A DNA stretch of 64,000 nt, from positions 124,001-188,000 of the forward strand of contig NZ_LN907828.1 in assembly GCF_001517405.1 (NCBI RefSeq). Reading direction: 5' to 3'. This document shows positions 1-7,758 of this stretch, in pieces (positions within the stretch are counted from its first letter, which is position 1; the number at the start of each line of letters is the position of its first letter). The notes under the pieces were generated by a model. It was not told the origin of the DNA. It saw only the letters and a list, made by a program, of their open reading frames with translations, and made no database searches. The translations under genes and the position numbers were made by a program. Source of the stretch: Duffyella gerundensis. Lineage in GTDB: Bacteria > Pseudomonadota > Gammaproteobacteria > Enterobacterales > Enterobacteriaceae.

Positions 1-547
1 CATCGATCGCCAGTCCCCAGCCCGGTCCGACGGTGCTGGTCAGCACGCCGCCCATCGAGGCGCCAATTACTGTTCCCGCATAGATGCTCAGCTGAATTAC
101 CGCATTGGCGGCACGCAGGCGCGTCGCGGGCACGGTTTGCGGCACCATCGCCGACGATGCCGGTAGCGCAATGCCCGCCGCGGCACCGTTGAATGCGCCG
201 ATAACCGCCAGCGCAACGATGGTTGCGCTGCCATCAAGAATTAACCAGGCGATCAGCGCCTGCGATAAAGCCGCCAGCATTGAGGACGAGAACAGCACCC
301 TGCCGCGCGGGTAACGATCGGCCAGCACGCCGCCAACCATCAAAAAGATCACGTTGAACAGCGAGCGCGCCGCCACGACGATGCCGAGCTGCGCAGGTGT
401 GCCGCCGATATCCAGCACCGCAAACGCCAGCGCAATCGGCGCGATGCCATTGCCCAGCACGGTAAACAAGCGGGCAAAAAACAGATAACGGAAGGCGGCG
501 TAGTGAAAAATCCGTTTGGGCTGGGCGTCCATGACGTGCTGGTTCAA
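1..547 (-). CDS. MFS transporter, N-terminal part (runs off the window)
   Basis: About 180 N-terminal residues of a major facilitator superfamily permease are visible. The gene reads leftwards and its 3' end is outside the window. Hydrophobic helices alternate with short loops, and the helix 2-3 loop shows the MFS-type motif GGVLADRYPRGRV. It resembles the EntS/MefA-like group of drug or siderophore exporters, but the substrate cannot be told. The start chosen is TTG at 547, because GGAG lies six bases upstream of it. An in-frame ATG at 532 has no good ribosome binding site and is the alternative. The gene is divergent from the ABC importer at 887. Confidence 0.8.
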   Translation of the reverse strand, partial: MNQHVMDAQPKRIFHYAAFRYLFFARLFTVLGNGIAPIALAFAVLDIGGTPAQLGIVVAARSLFNVIFLMVGGVLADRYPRGRVLFSSSMLAALSQALIAWLILDGSATIVALAVIGAFNGAAAGIALPASSAMVPQTVPATRLRAANAVIQLSIYAGTVIGASMGGVLTSTVGPGWGLAID

Positions 548-886
548 TGTTTTCTCCGGGCGAATGAAAAGCGGCATAGTCAGGCAGGATGCTGCCGCCG
601 TGGTGACCTCAGCGCATTACTATGCCTTTTCTGACCAGGAAGTGAACCCTCCTTGCGGTTTTACTCCGGCAGGTTGACCATTTTGTGCGTTTTCCGATTC
701 TGCTTTGTACTGCTTAGCTTGTTGAGGTTAACGCAGTAGTTAAACAACTAAAATGAATAGCTAATAGTATGCTGTAACTAAAAAAGGTTATCCTGGCTGA
801 TACGCGCCGCCGTTCCTGTCACCTTTCTGTCATTTTCAGGCCGTATTTTCTTAACGGTCGCTCAGCCCCTGTTACCGGAGTTTGCT
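548..886. other. Intergenic region between divergent genes
   Basis: This 339-base gap separates the MFS gene from the ABC importer and must hold both promoters. It becomes AT-rich from about 735 to 790. I see no convincing Fur box, small gene or terminator in it. CGGAG at 876-880 is the ribosome binding site of the following TTG start. Confidence 0.6.
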
Positions 887-1972
887 TTGCCCGCATCCGC
901 TATCCATATTCATCAGCTTACCAAATCCTATAACGGCATCAGGGTTCTCAACGCCATTTCGCTGGAGATTGCGCAGGGCGAAATCGTCGCGGTATTGGGC
1001 CCTTCCGGCTGTGGAAAAACCACCCTGCTGCGCGTGCTGGCCGGATTTGAACGGCTGGAGACCGGCACTGTAATGCTCGGCGATCGGCTCTACTCCTCAC
1101 CGCAGTTTCATCTGCCGCCAGAAAAACGTGACCTTGGCATCGTGTTCCAGAGCTACGCCCTCTGGCCGCACATGACGGTGGCGGGCAACGTCGAATACAG
1201 CCTCAAGGTCAGCGGCGTCAGCGCCGTTGAACGCCAGCAACGCGTGGATGAGGCGCTGGCGATGGTCGGACTTTCCGCCTTTGCCCGGCGTTCCCCTGCC
1301 GATCTTTCCGGTGGCCAGCGCCAGCGCGTCGCCCTCGCCCGCTGTCTGGTTGCCCGGCCGCAGGTGGTGTTACTTGATGAACCGCTGGCCAATCTTGATG
1401 TACACCTGCGCGCTGCGATGGAAGAGGAATTTATCCGTTTTCATCAGCACACCGGCGCCACGCTGGTTTATATCACCCACGATCAGCAGGAGGCGATGGC
1501 GATTGCCGACCGCATCGTGGTGATGGATCAGGGTGAAATAATGCAGTTTGCGACACCACAGCAGCTTTATCGCGAACCGGCCAATGAGATGGTCGCCACC
1601 TTTATCGACGATGGCCGACTGATGCCGATCAGTGATATTGAGCCGCTGGGCGACGGTTATGCCAGCGTACAGCTGGCCGGACAGCGCTACAGGTTACGCT
1701 GTCACGCACACCAATCCGCGCAGCCCGCGGGCATCGCCTGCCTGCATGCGGACGATCTGCGCCCTGCAAAACAGGATGACATCGCTTTTGGCACCACGAT
1801 TAAACGCATCATCTATCGCGGTAGCTACAGCCAGATCGACGTGGAGCCGAACCGCGTGCCGGGCGCGAGGCTGTCGCTGCATTTACCGAACGCGGGCGGG
1901 CTGCGGCCCGGCGACACATTGCCGCTCACGTTGAACAACGGCTGGATTATTCCCTCTTTTACCTCTGCGTAA
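887..1972 (+). CDS. ABC transporter ATP-binding protein, FbpC-like
   Basis: This is the 361-residue energising subunit of a three-gene importer. Walker A (GPSGCGKTT) is near residues 38-46, the LSGGQ signature at 140-144, Walker B (VVLLDE) at 160-165, and an H-loop follows in YITHDQQEA. The region after about residue 235 is a TOBE-like regulatory domain. The start is TTG at 887, set by CGGAG six bases upstream. Length and architecture match the ferric-iron (FbpC/AfuC/SfuC) group and the related polyamine and phosphonate ATPases. The binding-protein gene follows after 13 bases, so this is one operon. Substrate specificity is inferred only from family resemblance. Confidence 0.88.
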   Translation: MPASAIHIHQLTKSYNGIRVLNAISLEIAQGEIVAVLGPSGCGKTTLLRVLAGFERLETGTVMLGDRLYSSPQFHLPPEKRDLGIVFQSYALWPHMTVAGNVEYSLKVSGVSAVERQQRVDEALAMVGLSAFARRSPADLSGGQRQRVALARCLVARPQVVLLDEPLANLDVHLRAAMEEEFIRFHQHTGATLVYITHDQQEAMAIADRIVVMDQGEIMQFATPQQLYREPANEMVATFIDDGRLMPISDIEPLGDGYASVQLAGQRYRLRCHAHQSAQPAGIACLHADDLRPAKQDDIAFGTTIKRIIYRGSYSQIDVEPNRVPGARLSLHLPNAGGLRPGDTLPLTLNNGWIIPSFTSA

Positions 1973-1985
1973 GGATTCCCTGACC

Positions 1986-2984
1986 ATGTATCAAGCTCGT
2001 CACACCGTTTTCGCTCTGCTGAGCGCGGCCGCATTCGGCTTCATTATTCCTGCTCAGGCCGCTGATGCCCCTGCAGGTAAGCTGGTGATTTATACCTCGC
2101 AAACGCCCGAAATTGCCCAACAGACCATTGATGCCTTTAAGCAGGCTCAGCCCAATATTGACGTCTCCTGGACACGCAACGGCACCACGCAGCTGATGAA
2201 CATTCTGCGCACCGAGCAGATGAGCGGTGGCGTAAAGGCCGATGTGTTGCTGGTGGCGGATGCCATTAATCTCGGCGCCCTGAAGAAAGAAGGCGCACTG
2301 CTGGCCTATGACGCTGCGCCGGTCAGCCACATCAATCCGGCGTTTTACGACAAGGATAAGGCTTTTTTTGGCACCAAAATCATCGCCACCGCCATTGGCT
2401 ATAACACCACCACAGCGAAACCTGTCGACAGCTGGCTGGCGTTGACCCTGCCGGAAAATAAAGGCCAGGTGGCGGTGCCGAGTCCGCTCTATTCCGGCGC
2501 GGCGCTCTATCACCTGCACACGCTGATCAACACGCCCTCGCTGGGTTGGCCGTTCTATCAGAAGCTGGCCGCCAACGATATTCACCCACAGGGCGGCAAC
2601 GGCCCGGCGCTCAAGGCGGTGGCAGGCGGCACGGCAAAATATGGCATCATCACCGACGCCGAGCTGATTCGCGCGAAGAAGCAGGGCTCGCCGGTTGACG
2701 TGATCTATCCGCGTGAAGGCGTGTCATTTGTCACCGAGCCGGTCGCTATCCTTAAAGGCAACCATAATTTGCCCGCGGCCAAAGCCTTTGTCGATTTCAT
2801 GCTTTCCGAGCGCGGTCAGCAGCTGGTCAGGGAGAAAGGCGATCGTCCGGTTGACGATCGTGTCACCGCCCCAGAAGGTTTTCCGCCGCTTGGGCAGATA
2901 AAACTGCTGCCGCTGGACAGCGACAAAGCGGTGGTGGAAGACAAGGCGGTGCGCGCTGAATTCACCGATCTGTTTGGGGGATAA
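1986..2984 (+). CDS. Periplasmic substrate-binding protein, FbpA-like
   Basis: A 332-residue exported binding protein with a Sec signal peptide, probably cut after AQA near residue 25. The mature protein begins with a strand reading KLVIYTSQTPE, typical of the AfuA/FbpA family (COG1840-type ferric iron, thiamine and phosphonate binders). It lies between the ATPase and permease genes of the same importer. I do not see the adjacent tyrosine pair that holds Fe(III) in classical FbpA, so iron is the default guess rather than a demonstrated ligand. 2-aminoethylphosphonate or another phosphorylated compound remains possible. Confidence 0.82.
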   Translation: MYQARHTVFALLSAAAFGFIIPAQAADAPAGKLVIYTSQTPEIAQQTIDAFKQAQPNIDVSWTRNGTTQLMNILRTEQMSGGVKADVLLVADAINLGALKKEGALLAYDAAPVSHINPAFYDKDKAFFGTKIIATAIGYNTTTAKPVDSWLALTLPENKGQVAVPSPLYSGAALYHLHTLINTPSLGWPFYQKLAANDIHPQGGNGPALKAVAGGTAKYGIITDAELIRAKKQGSPVDVIYPREGVSFVTEPVAILKGNHNLPAAKAFVDFMLSERGQQLVREKGDRPVDDRVTAPEGFPPLGQIKLLPLDSDKAVVEDKAVRAEFTDLFGG

Positions 2985-2986
2985 GC

Positions 2987-4726
2987 GTGAGCCTGCTCTC
3001 AATGCTGCTGCCGCGAAAGCCCGCTGACTGGCGCGCTAAATTGCCCGGCAGCGAGCAGCTGATCCTCTGGTTTCTGGTGCTGGTCATTGCGCTGATTTCG
3101 ATCGCCCCGCTGCTACGGCTGTTATGGGCGGCGTTAGCTCCGGAAGGCTCGCTGGATTTAACCCGTTTGCTGCGGCTGATTGCCAGCAGACGCGTCAGTG
3201 AAGCGGCGTTTAACACGCTGTGGATCGCCCTGGCGGCGACGCTCATCGCCGTGCTGCTTGGCCTGTTGGCCGCCTGGCTGGTGGCGCTGACCGACATGCC
3301 TGGAAAACAGAGCTGGGTGTTCGCGTTTATCCTGCCGCTGATGATTCCTCCACAGGTCACCGCGCTGGCGTGTATTCAGGCGATCTCGCCGAGCAGTCCG
3401 CTCTTCGATCTGTTGCGGGTAAGCGGGCTTGCGCCTGCTGCCGGTGAGCAACCGCTTTACTCGGCGGGCGGCATTGTGCTGCTGCTCGGCCTGCATGGCG
3501 CGCCGCTGGTTTTTCTGTCGGTGCGCGCCGGGCTGCGACGGGTGCCCGCAGAGCTGGTGGAAGCGGCTCGCATAACCGGCGCGTCGCCAGCTTACCTGCT
3601 GTTTTCGGTGATCCTGCCGCTGGCCCGTCCGGCGATCTTTGCCGGTGCTGCGCTGGCGTTTGTCGCCTCGGTCGGTAACTTTGGTATTCAGGCGATGTTA
3701 GGCATTCCCGGCCATGTACCCACGTTGATTACGCTGGTGTATCAACGGCTCAACAGCCTGGGACCCGATGCGCTGCCCGATATGGCAGTGTTGTCACTGC
3801 TGATCGCCGTAATGACGCTGACTGGCCTGATGGTCAGTCAGAAGCTGGGCGGCAGTCGCGACGTGCGCGTGGTTGGCACGCCACGTCATCATCAGCAGCC
3901 GCTGGGTCGCGGACGCATAGCGGTAACCATCGCAGCCTGGCTTTGGATGGCGATCACGTTGCTGCTGCCGCTTTCTGCCTTGCTGGGCACGTCACTTACC
4001 CGTGGATTTGGTCAGCCGTTAAGCTGGGCGACGTTAACGCTGGATAACTACGCCACCGCACTGTGGGGCTTTCCCGCTATCCGCAACGCCTTTTTTACCA
4101 GCCTATGGCTGACGCTGTTAACAGCCATCCTACTGACCCTGGCCGCGCTGTTTATGGCTTTTTGGATCAGCTGGCAGCGCACGCGGCTGGTGCGCCTGCT
4201 TCAACTCTCCAGCGAAATTGCCTGGTCCTTGCCGGGCATCGTCACCGGCATTGCCGCCATCCTTTTTTTTCTCAAGCCGCTGCCGCTGCTGAATATCAGC
4301 CTTTACGGCACGGTGTGGATCATTCTTGCCGCCTATCTCTCTAACTTCCTTGCGCTGGTATTACGGCCCACGCTGGCCGGTTTTGCGCAGATCGATCGGG
4401 CGCTGGATGAAGCCGCGCAGCTGGCAGGGGCCCATTTTTTACGGCGCATGTGGGATATTCTGCTGCCGCTGGCGGCGCCTTCGGCGATGGCAGGCGCGAT
4501 CCTGGTGTTTCTCACCGCACTGAATGAAATTCAGGTGTCGGTGCTGCTGGTGACCGCCGATACCGAAACCCTGGGGCCGCTGATTATTGCGCTGGATGAA
4601 GGCGGGTCAGCGACGCTGGCCGCCGCTACCGGATGCCTGATGATAGCTGTCGTGCTGCTGTTTATGGGCCTGGCAACCCTGCTGTCATCGCGGCTGCCCG
4701 CAGGGGTGCTGCCGTGGCGCACATGA
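2987..4726 (+). CDS. ABC transporter permease, fused double-domain FbpB type
   Basis: A 579-residue inner-membrane permease with about twelve transmembrane helices, arranged as two tandem binding-protein-dependent permease domains. Each has an EAA-type loop: VEAARITGASPAYLLFSVILP in the first half and LDEAAQLAGAHFLRRMWDILLP in the second. This fused layout is typical of iron (SfuB/FbpB) importers, whereas AEP importers use two separate permeases; that mildly favours ferric iron. It starts with GTG two bases after the binding-protein stop, with a G-rich ribosome binding site inside the preceding gene end. It is the last gene of the operon. Confidence 0.86.
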   Translation: MSLLSMLLPRKPADWRAKLPGSEQLILWFLVLVIALISIAPLLRLLWAALAPEGSLDLTRLLRLIASRRVSEAAFNTLWIALAATLIAVLLGLLAAWLVALTDMPGKQSWVFAFILPLMIPPQVTALACIQAISPSSPLFDLLRVSGLAPAAGEQPLYSAGGIVLLLGLHGAPLVFLSVRAGLRRVPAELVEAARITGASPAYLLFSVILPLARPAIFAGAALAFVASVGNFGIQAMLGIPGHVPTLITLVYQRLNSLGPDALPDMAVLSLLIAVMTLTGLMVSQKLGGSRDVRVVGTPRHHQQPLGRGRIAVTIAAWLWMAITLLLPLSALLGTSLTRGFGQPLSWATLTLDNYATALWGFPAIRNAFFTSLWLTLLTAILLTLAALFMAFWISWQRTRLVRLLQLSSEIAWSLPGIVTGIAAILFFLKPLPLLNISLYGTVWIILAAYLSNFLALVLRPTLAGFAQIDRALDEAAQLAGAHFLRRMWDILLPLAAPSAMAGAILVFLTALNEIQVSVLLVTADTETLGPLIIALDEGGSATLAAATGCLMIAVVLLFMGLATLLSSRLPAGVLPWRT

Positions 4727-4737
4727 CCAAATAACCC

Positions 4738-4780
4738 AGCGGCAGTCGGGAATAACGATCTCCGCTGCCGCTGCGTTTAT
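4738..4780 (+). terminator. Probable terminator of the ABC importer operon
   Basis: AGCGGCAG (4738-4745) and CTGCCGCT (4765-4772) form a perfect 8-bp stem just after the permease stop. It is followed by GCGTTTATT, a weak T tract. Confidence 0.5.
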
Positions 4781-4859
4781 TCCGTGCCCAGACGCGTGAA
4801 ATTTCATCCCTGGTGTTGATTTGTGTTAAGGTGCGCGAAACACAAACAATGGATTTGTC

Positions 4860-5021
4860 ATGACGCATTTGCAATGGTTCTTAAGTCTGGTGAAAAAACA
4901 GCAGCCCGGCATTAAATGTCCGGTATGTAAAATGTACTCCTGCCCGACGGAAAAGCAGAAATCCCAGGGACATACCATGCTCTGCCCCCATTGCAAGTCA
5001 TTGTTTACTGAGAACTGTTAA
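4860..5021 (+). CDS. Small zinc-ribbon protein, YnfU-like
   Basis: A 53-residue protein. It carries two metal-binding knuckles, CPVC near residues 20-23 and CPHC near 42-45, as in a single treble-clef or zinc-ribbon domain, with a basic stretch between them. Size and spacing recall the YnfU family of enterobacterial zinc-binding proteins of unknown function, and that resemblance is from memory. The ATG at 4860 is chosen because the ATG at 4849 runs into a stop after four codons. There is no operon partner; a 520-base gap follows. Confidence 0.65.
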   Translation: MTHLQWFLSLVKKQQPGIKCPVCKMYSCPTEKQKSQGHTMLCPHCKSLFTENC

Positions 5022-5285
5022 GCTGATGCTTGTTGCGCTATCTCGCGGCGCAGTTGATGTTTCACTCTGATAAACTGTCGCGATATTCCAATCCGGTTCC
5101 CGGTTATTTTTATTTCCCGCTAATTTATCCCTGGTTTAATAATTAATTTCCACGCCCCTTTTTTTATTTAAGAAAACATCGCATTCAACGTGCTTTTTTA
5201 TATATTTCTGCACCTGACCAGCCAGAACGCTTATTTTCAGACAATTCCTGAAATATTGACCATCACATTCAGCCTGCCTGCTGAT

Positions 5286-5307
5286 AGTTGTACAAGGTTG
5301 TACAACT
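5286..5307. promoter_or_regulatory. TTGTACAA palindrome, candidate MerR-type operator
   Basis: AGTTGTACAA and TTGTACAACT are perfect inverted repeats separated by GG, and each arm contains the self-complementary TTGTACAA. The half-site resembles the TTGTACA element reported for MlrA, the paralogue of BluR, which represses ycgZ in E. coli. It lies about 235 bases upstream of the ycgZ start. Confidence 0.5.
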
Positions 5308-5467
5308 TTCTCCATCTGCCCTGCACCCGTTGCCCCCACTGGCCTCAGCCGCTCTCCTGTCGCATACGGCTTGTGCTGGCACAGTAGTTCAAAAACAGCC
5401 AACCAACTGATATATAACAGCTAGCACTTTTTGCCACATAAAACGCCCTGAACGAAACGCAAATAAC

Positions 5468-5497
5468 TGTACAAGTTTCCTGATTCTGTATAACTTT
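5468..5497. promoter_or_regulatory. Paired TGTAyAAsTTT direct repeats before ycgZ
   Basis: TGTACAAGTTT (5468-5478) and TGTATAACTTT (5487-5497) are two copies of the same 11-base element 19 bases apart. They match the outer arm (TGTACAACTTT) of the palindrome at 5286-5307. They lie 46-75 bases before the ycgZ start, where a core promoter would be expected. Confidence 0.45.
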
Positions 5498-5542
5498 GCC
5501 ACATAACTTGATGAACAACTTTTAACCACAGAGGACTGACGC

Positions 5543-5788
5543 ATGCGCCAGGACGGACAAAGAGCCTTACCTACTAACGATATGGCCCGTTACTTCAACA
5601 GCATCGCCCTGCCTTCACAGCAAGAAACGCTGGGTCGCATTGTGGTTGAAATCCTGCGCGCAGGTAAAAACCTCAATCGTAAATCTATCTGCACCAAACT
5701 GCTGCTGCGCCTTGAAGTTGCCAGCAGTGCAGAAGAAGAGAAGCACTATCAGGAACTGATCCGGATGCTGTTTGCTCGGGACGAATGA
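5543..5788 (+). CDS. ycgZ: YcgZ, regulatory protein of the YmgB/AriR family
   Basis: An 81-residue protein that closely follows remembered E. coli YcgZ: an ARYF segment, QETLGRIVVEILRAGKNLNRK, KLLLRLE, then an EEKHYQELI helix. In E. coli ycgZ is the first gene of a cold- and blue-light-induced operon repressed by the MerR-like BluR. Its small connector proteins feed into Rcs signalling and biofilm control. Here it is likewise the first of three related small genes. A clear start ATG follows GAGGACTGACGC. The TGTACA repeats upstream fit BluR-type control. Confidence 0.85.
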   Translation: MRQDGQRALPTNDMARYFNSIALPSQQETLGRIVVEILRAGKNLNRKSICTKLLLRLEVASSAEEEKHYQELIRMLFARDE

Positions 5789-5862
5789 TTTAAGGGGCGT
5801 TGGCTGCATAGATGGCCGACGTTGCGTTAACACTTTCTGACCTTGTTCAGCATCATGGGACG

Positions 5863-5896
5863 TTAACCGCCAGAGCCATTCTGCTCTGACGGTTAA
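5863..5896 (+). other. Hairpin in the ycgZ-ymgA gap
   Basis: TTAACCG-C-CAGAGC (5863-5876) and GCTCTG-A-CGGTTAA (5883-5896) pair over 13 bp with one mismatch and a six-base loop. No T tract follows, so it is more likely an RNA processing or stability element than a terminator. It sits in the 192-base gap between ycgZ and the next gene. Confidence 0.5.
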
Positions 5897-5980
5897 GGCC
5901 CTGCCGACCTTTACAGGGACCTGTAATCACTGCGCATCCAACGAAGAGTGGAGGCGTAAATCGATTCAGGGGGAGCTGAC

Positions 5981-6274
5981 ATGAATAGAAGTGAAGACGA
6001 CAAACTGGCGGATATTATGGTAGGCGAAGCGGTGCTGGCCTTGTTGAATAACGGTCGGCGCGTTTCGGCATCCACATTGCTTATGCAGCTGCAGCAAATT
6101 GCGACGCAGGAGTCTGATGAAGAGCGTCAGTCCGCCTGTTCGCGAGCCATTGTCGATGTGAATAACAGTATCAGTGCCAGCCATAACACTACGTCCGTAA
6201 ACGTTCGCGACGGCAATAACGTCAGCCACGTTTTTAACAATGATGGCCCTGCCGACGACGCGAAAAAACATTAA
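5981..6274 (+). CDS. ymgA: YmgA-like connector protein
   Basis: A 97-residue small protein of the YmgA type. It has an N-terminal helical part (GEAVLALLNNGRRVSASTLLMQLQ) matching the E. coli YmgA pattern GQAVLQILRMKINFSLQTLIKQL, and then a polar, Asn/Ser-rich tail. It lies between ycgZ and ariR as in E. coli. Family knowledge suggests a role in RcsC-linked capsule and biofilm regulation. The ribosome binding site GGGGGAG lies seven bases before the ATG. The C-terminal half (about residues 60-97) is low-complexity and probably disordered. Confidence 0.75.
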   Translation: MNRSEDDKLADIMVGEAVLALLNNGRRVSASTLLMQLQQIATQESDEERQSACSRAIVDVNNSISASHNTTSVNVRDGNNVSHVFNNDGPADDAKKH

Positions 6275-6319
6275 CCCCGACAACGTTTAACCGGGCTTTT
6301 CCCGGTAAGGAAAAAGCAC

Positions 6320-6574
6320 ATGCAGCAGCAGTCATCAGAAGCAGACATTCTCGAATACTTCAAAAGCAGCGGTGATCTTTACACCACTGAAACCGAAGTG
6401 CTGGGCGCGACGATTCGCGAAATTACCGCAGCGAAAGGCCACGTCACCAACAAAGCGATTATTTTGCATCTGTTGGCAGCGCTGGAAAGCTCCGAGGATG
6501 TGTTGCAACAGGATATTCTGCGCAGCACGCTGGAGCTGGTGGTTGGTCGAACGCCGGATGACAGCGATATCTGA
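6320..6574 (+). CDS. ariR: AriR (YmgB), acid-resistance and biofilm regulator
   Basis: An 84-residue protein aligning along its length with E. coli AriR: EYFKSSGDL (ASYFRSSGNL in E. coli), ETEVLGATIREI, NKAIILHLLAALESSEDVL, and STLELVVGRTPDD at the end. Known AriR is an all-helical dimer related to Hha that affects biofilm formation and acid resistance. It is the third gene of the group, 45 bases after ymgA, with AAGGAAAAAGCAC as ribosome binding site, and is followed by a strong terminator. Confidence 0.88.
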   Translation: MQQQSSEADILEYFKSSGDLYTTETEVLGATIREITAAKGHVTNKAIILHLLAALESSEDVLQQDILRSTLELVVGRTPDDSDI

Positions 6575-6601
6575 TGGTTGTGTTTGTGCTACACAGCTGA
6601 A

Positions 6602-6622
6602 GCCGCCTGCGGGCGGCTTTTT
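6602..6622 (+). terminator. Terminator of the ycgZ-ymgA-ariR group
   Basis: GCCGCC-TGCG-GGCGGC hairpin (6602-6617) followed by TTTTT. It lies 28 bases after the ariR stop. Confidence 0.85.
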
Positions 6623-6656
6623 CATGTCCTGAGCTTTTGCCTCGTCACGGGATTAT

Positions 6657-7565
6657 TCAGCCAGTCGCGCCTGATTGCTTTTGCGCATCGGCCACCAGCG
6701 CCGCTTTTACCTCGTCCAGCAGCAGTTTCAAGGCAGCAGGCGTATGTTCGCGCGACATGTACAGGCCATAGATACCCAGCCGTCGCGGCGCATAGCGCGG
6801 CAGAATCTGTACCAGCCGACCGCTCTGCAACCCGGCACGCGCCTCAATTTCCGGCACCATGGCGATACCCGCATCGGCCATCGCCGCCTCGCACAGCAGC
6901 GAAGAGATGCCCGCGCTGTAGTTACCGCTCACCGCCACCGACAGCTTCTCGCTCTGCTCATCCTCGAAATGCCACAGCTGGCCGGCAAAACGGCTGTAAC
7001 AGAGACAGTTGTGCTGCGCTAATTCTGCCACCGTGCGCGGCTCACCGTGCCGCTGCAGCCAGCCTGGCGATGCGCACACCACCGATACACAGTCGCCGAG
7101 ATGGCGGGCAATAGCCGCAGGTTCCGGCGCGTCAGTGATCCGAATCGCCACGTCAATTCGCTCGCTAATCAGGCTGACCGGCTGATTATTGATCTCCATT
7201 TCGATGCGCAGATCGGGATAACGCGCCAGAAAACCCGGGATCACCGGCCCGACGATCTGTGTTGCGGTGAAATGCGCACAGGCGATGCGCAAGGTTCCGG
7301 CGATCGCCTTATGCGAAGCGTGATCGTTAATCTCTTCGGAGAGGCGCGCCAGCTGCGCGGTTTTCTGCAGGATTTTCTCACCGGCGGGCGTGATGGTTAG
7401 CCGCCGCGACGAACGATGTATCAGGCGCGCGCCGGCCCAGTTCTCCATCTCCTCCAGATAGCGGCTGACCATCGGACGCGACATGCCCAGCGCACGCGCG
7501 GCCGCGCTCAGACTGCCCAGTTCACATATCCGGTTAAACACTGCTGCGGCTGTTACTCTGTCCAT
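6657..7565 (-). CDS. LysR-family transcriptional regulator
   Basis: A 302-residue LysR regulator. The N-terminal winged helix is MDRVTAAAVFNRICELGSLS followed by AAARALGMSRPMVSRYLEEME; from about residue 90 a periplasmic-binding-like effector domain follows. It belongs to the CrgA/DsdC-like LTTR group with the SSRRLTITPAGE wing. I place the start at the second ATG of ATGATG (7565), seven bases after AGG of TAGGTGG. Upstream in-frame codons to 7598 lack a ribosome site. It is divergent from the metallo-beta-lactamase-fold gene at 7759, which is its most likely target. Confidence 0.88.
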   Translation of the reverse strand: MDRVTAAAVFNRICELGSLSAAARALGMSRPMVSRYLEEMENWAGARLIHRSSRRLTITPAGEKILQKTAQLARLSEEINDHASHKAIAGTLRIACAHFTATQIVGPVIPGFLARYPDLRIEMEINNQPVSLISERIDVAIRITDAPEPAAIARHLGDCVSVVCASPGWLQRHGEPRTVAELAQHNCLCYSRFAGQLWHFEDEQSEKLSVAVSGNYSAGISSLLCEAAMADAGIAMVPEIEARAGLQSGRLVQILPRYAPRRLGIYGLYMSREHTPAALKLLLDEVKAALVADAQKQSGATG

Positions 7566-7758
7566 CATGCCACCTACTCGATTTATGAAACTCAGCATCT
7601 CTGATTGCAGGAATTCTAACAGAAGCCAAAAGCCTTACACTAGGCGCAGTGCAACAGACAGCACCCCATGACGGCAGCAGAAATCGATTGCCAACCTTAC
7701 CGCCGCTGGTCTGCCGCTGATTTTTCCGCGCCGACAGCCGATTAACAGGATGACCCTA

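Larger units (their letters stand above)
5022..5542. other. Long AT-rich promoter region of ycgZ
   Basis: No credible gene is seen in this stretch. It is AT-rich and holds two sets of TGTACA-containing repeats, listed separately, upstream of the ycgZ-ymgA-ariR group. Confidence 0.6.

Noticed and set aside
1986..2984. Firm assignment of the ABC importer to ferric iron
   Set aside because: The tyrosine pair typical of FbpA was not seen and no Fur box precedes the operon, so the substrate was left open.
5136..5402. 88-residue frame on the minus strand before ycgZ
   Set aside because: It runs across the operator palindrome, lacks a ribosome site and has no protein-like features.
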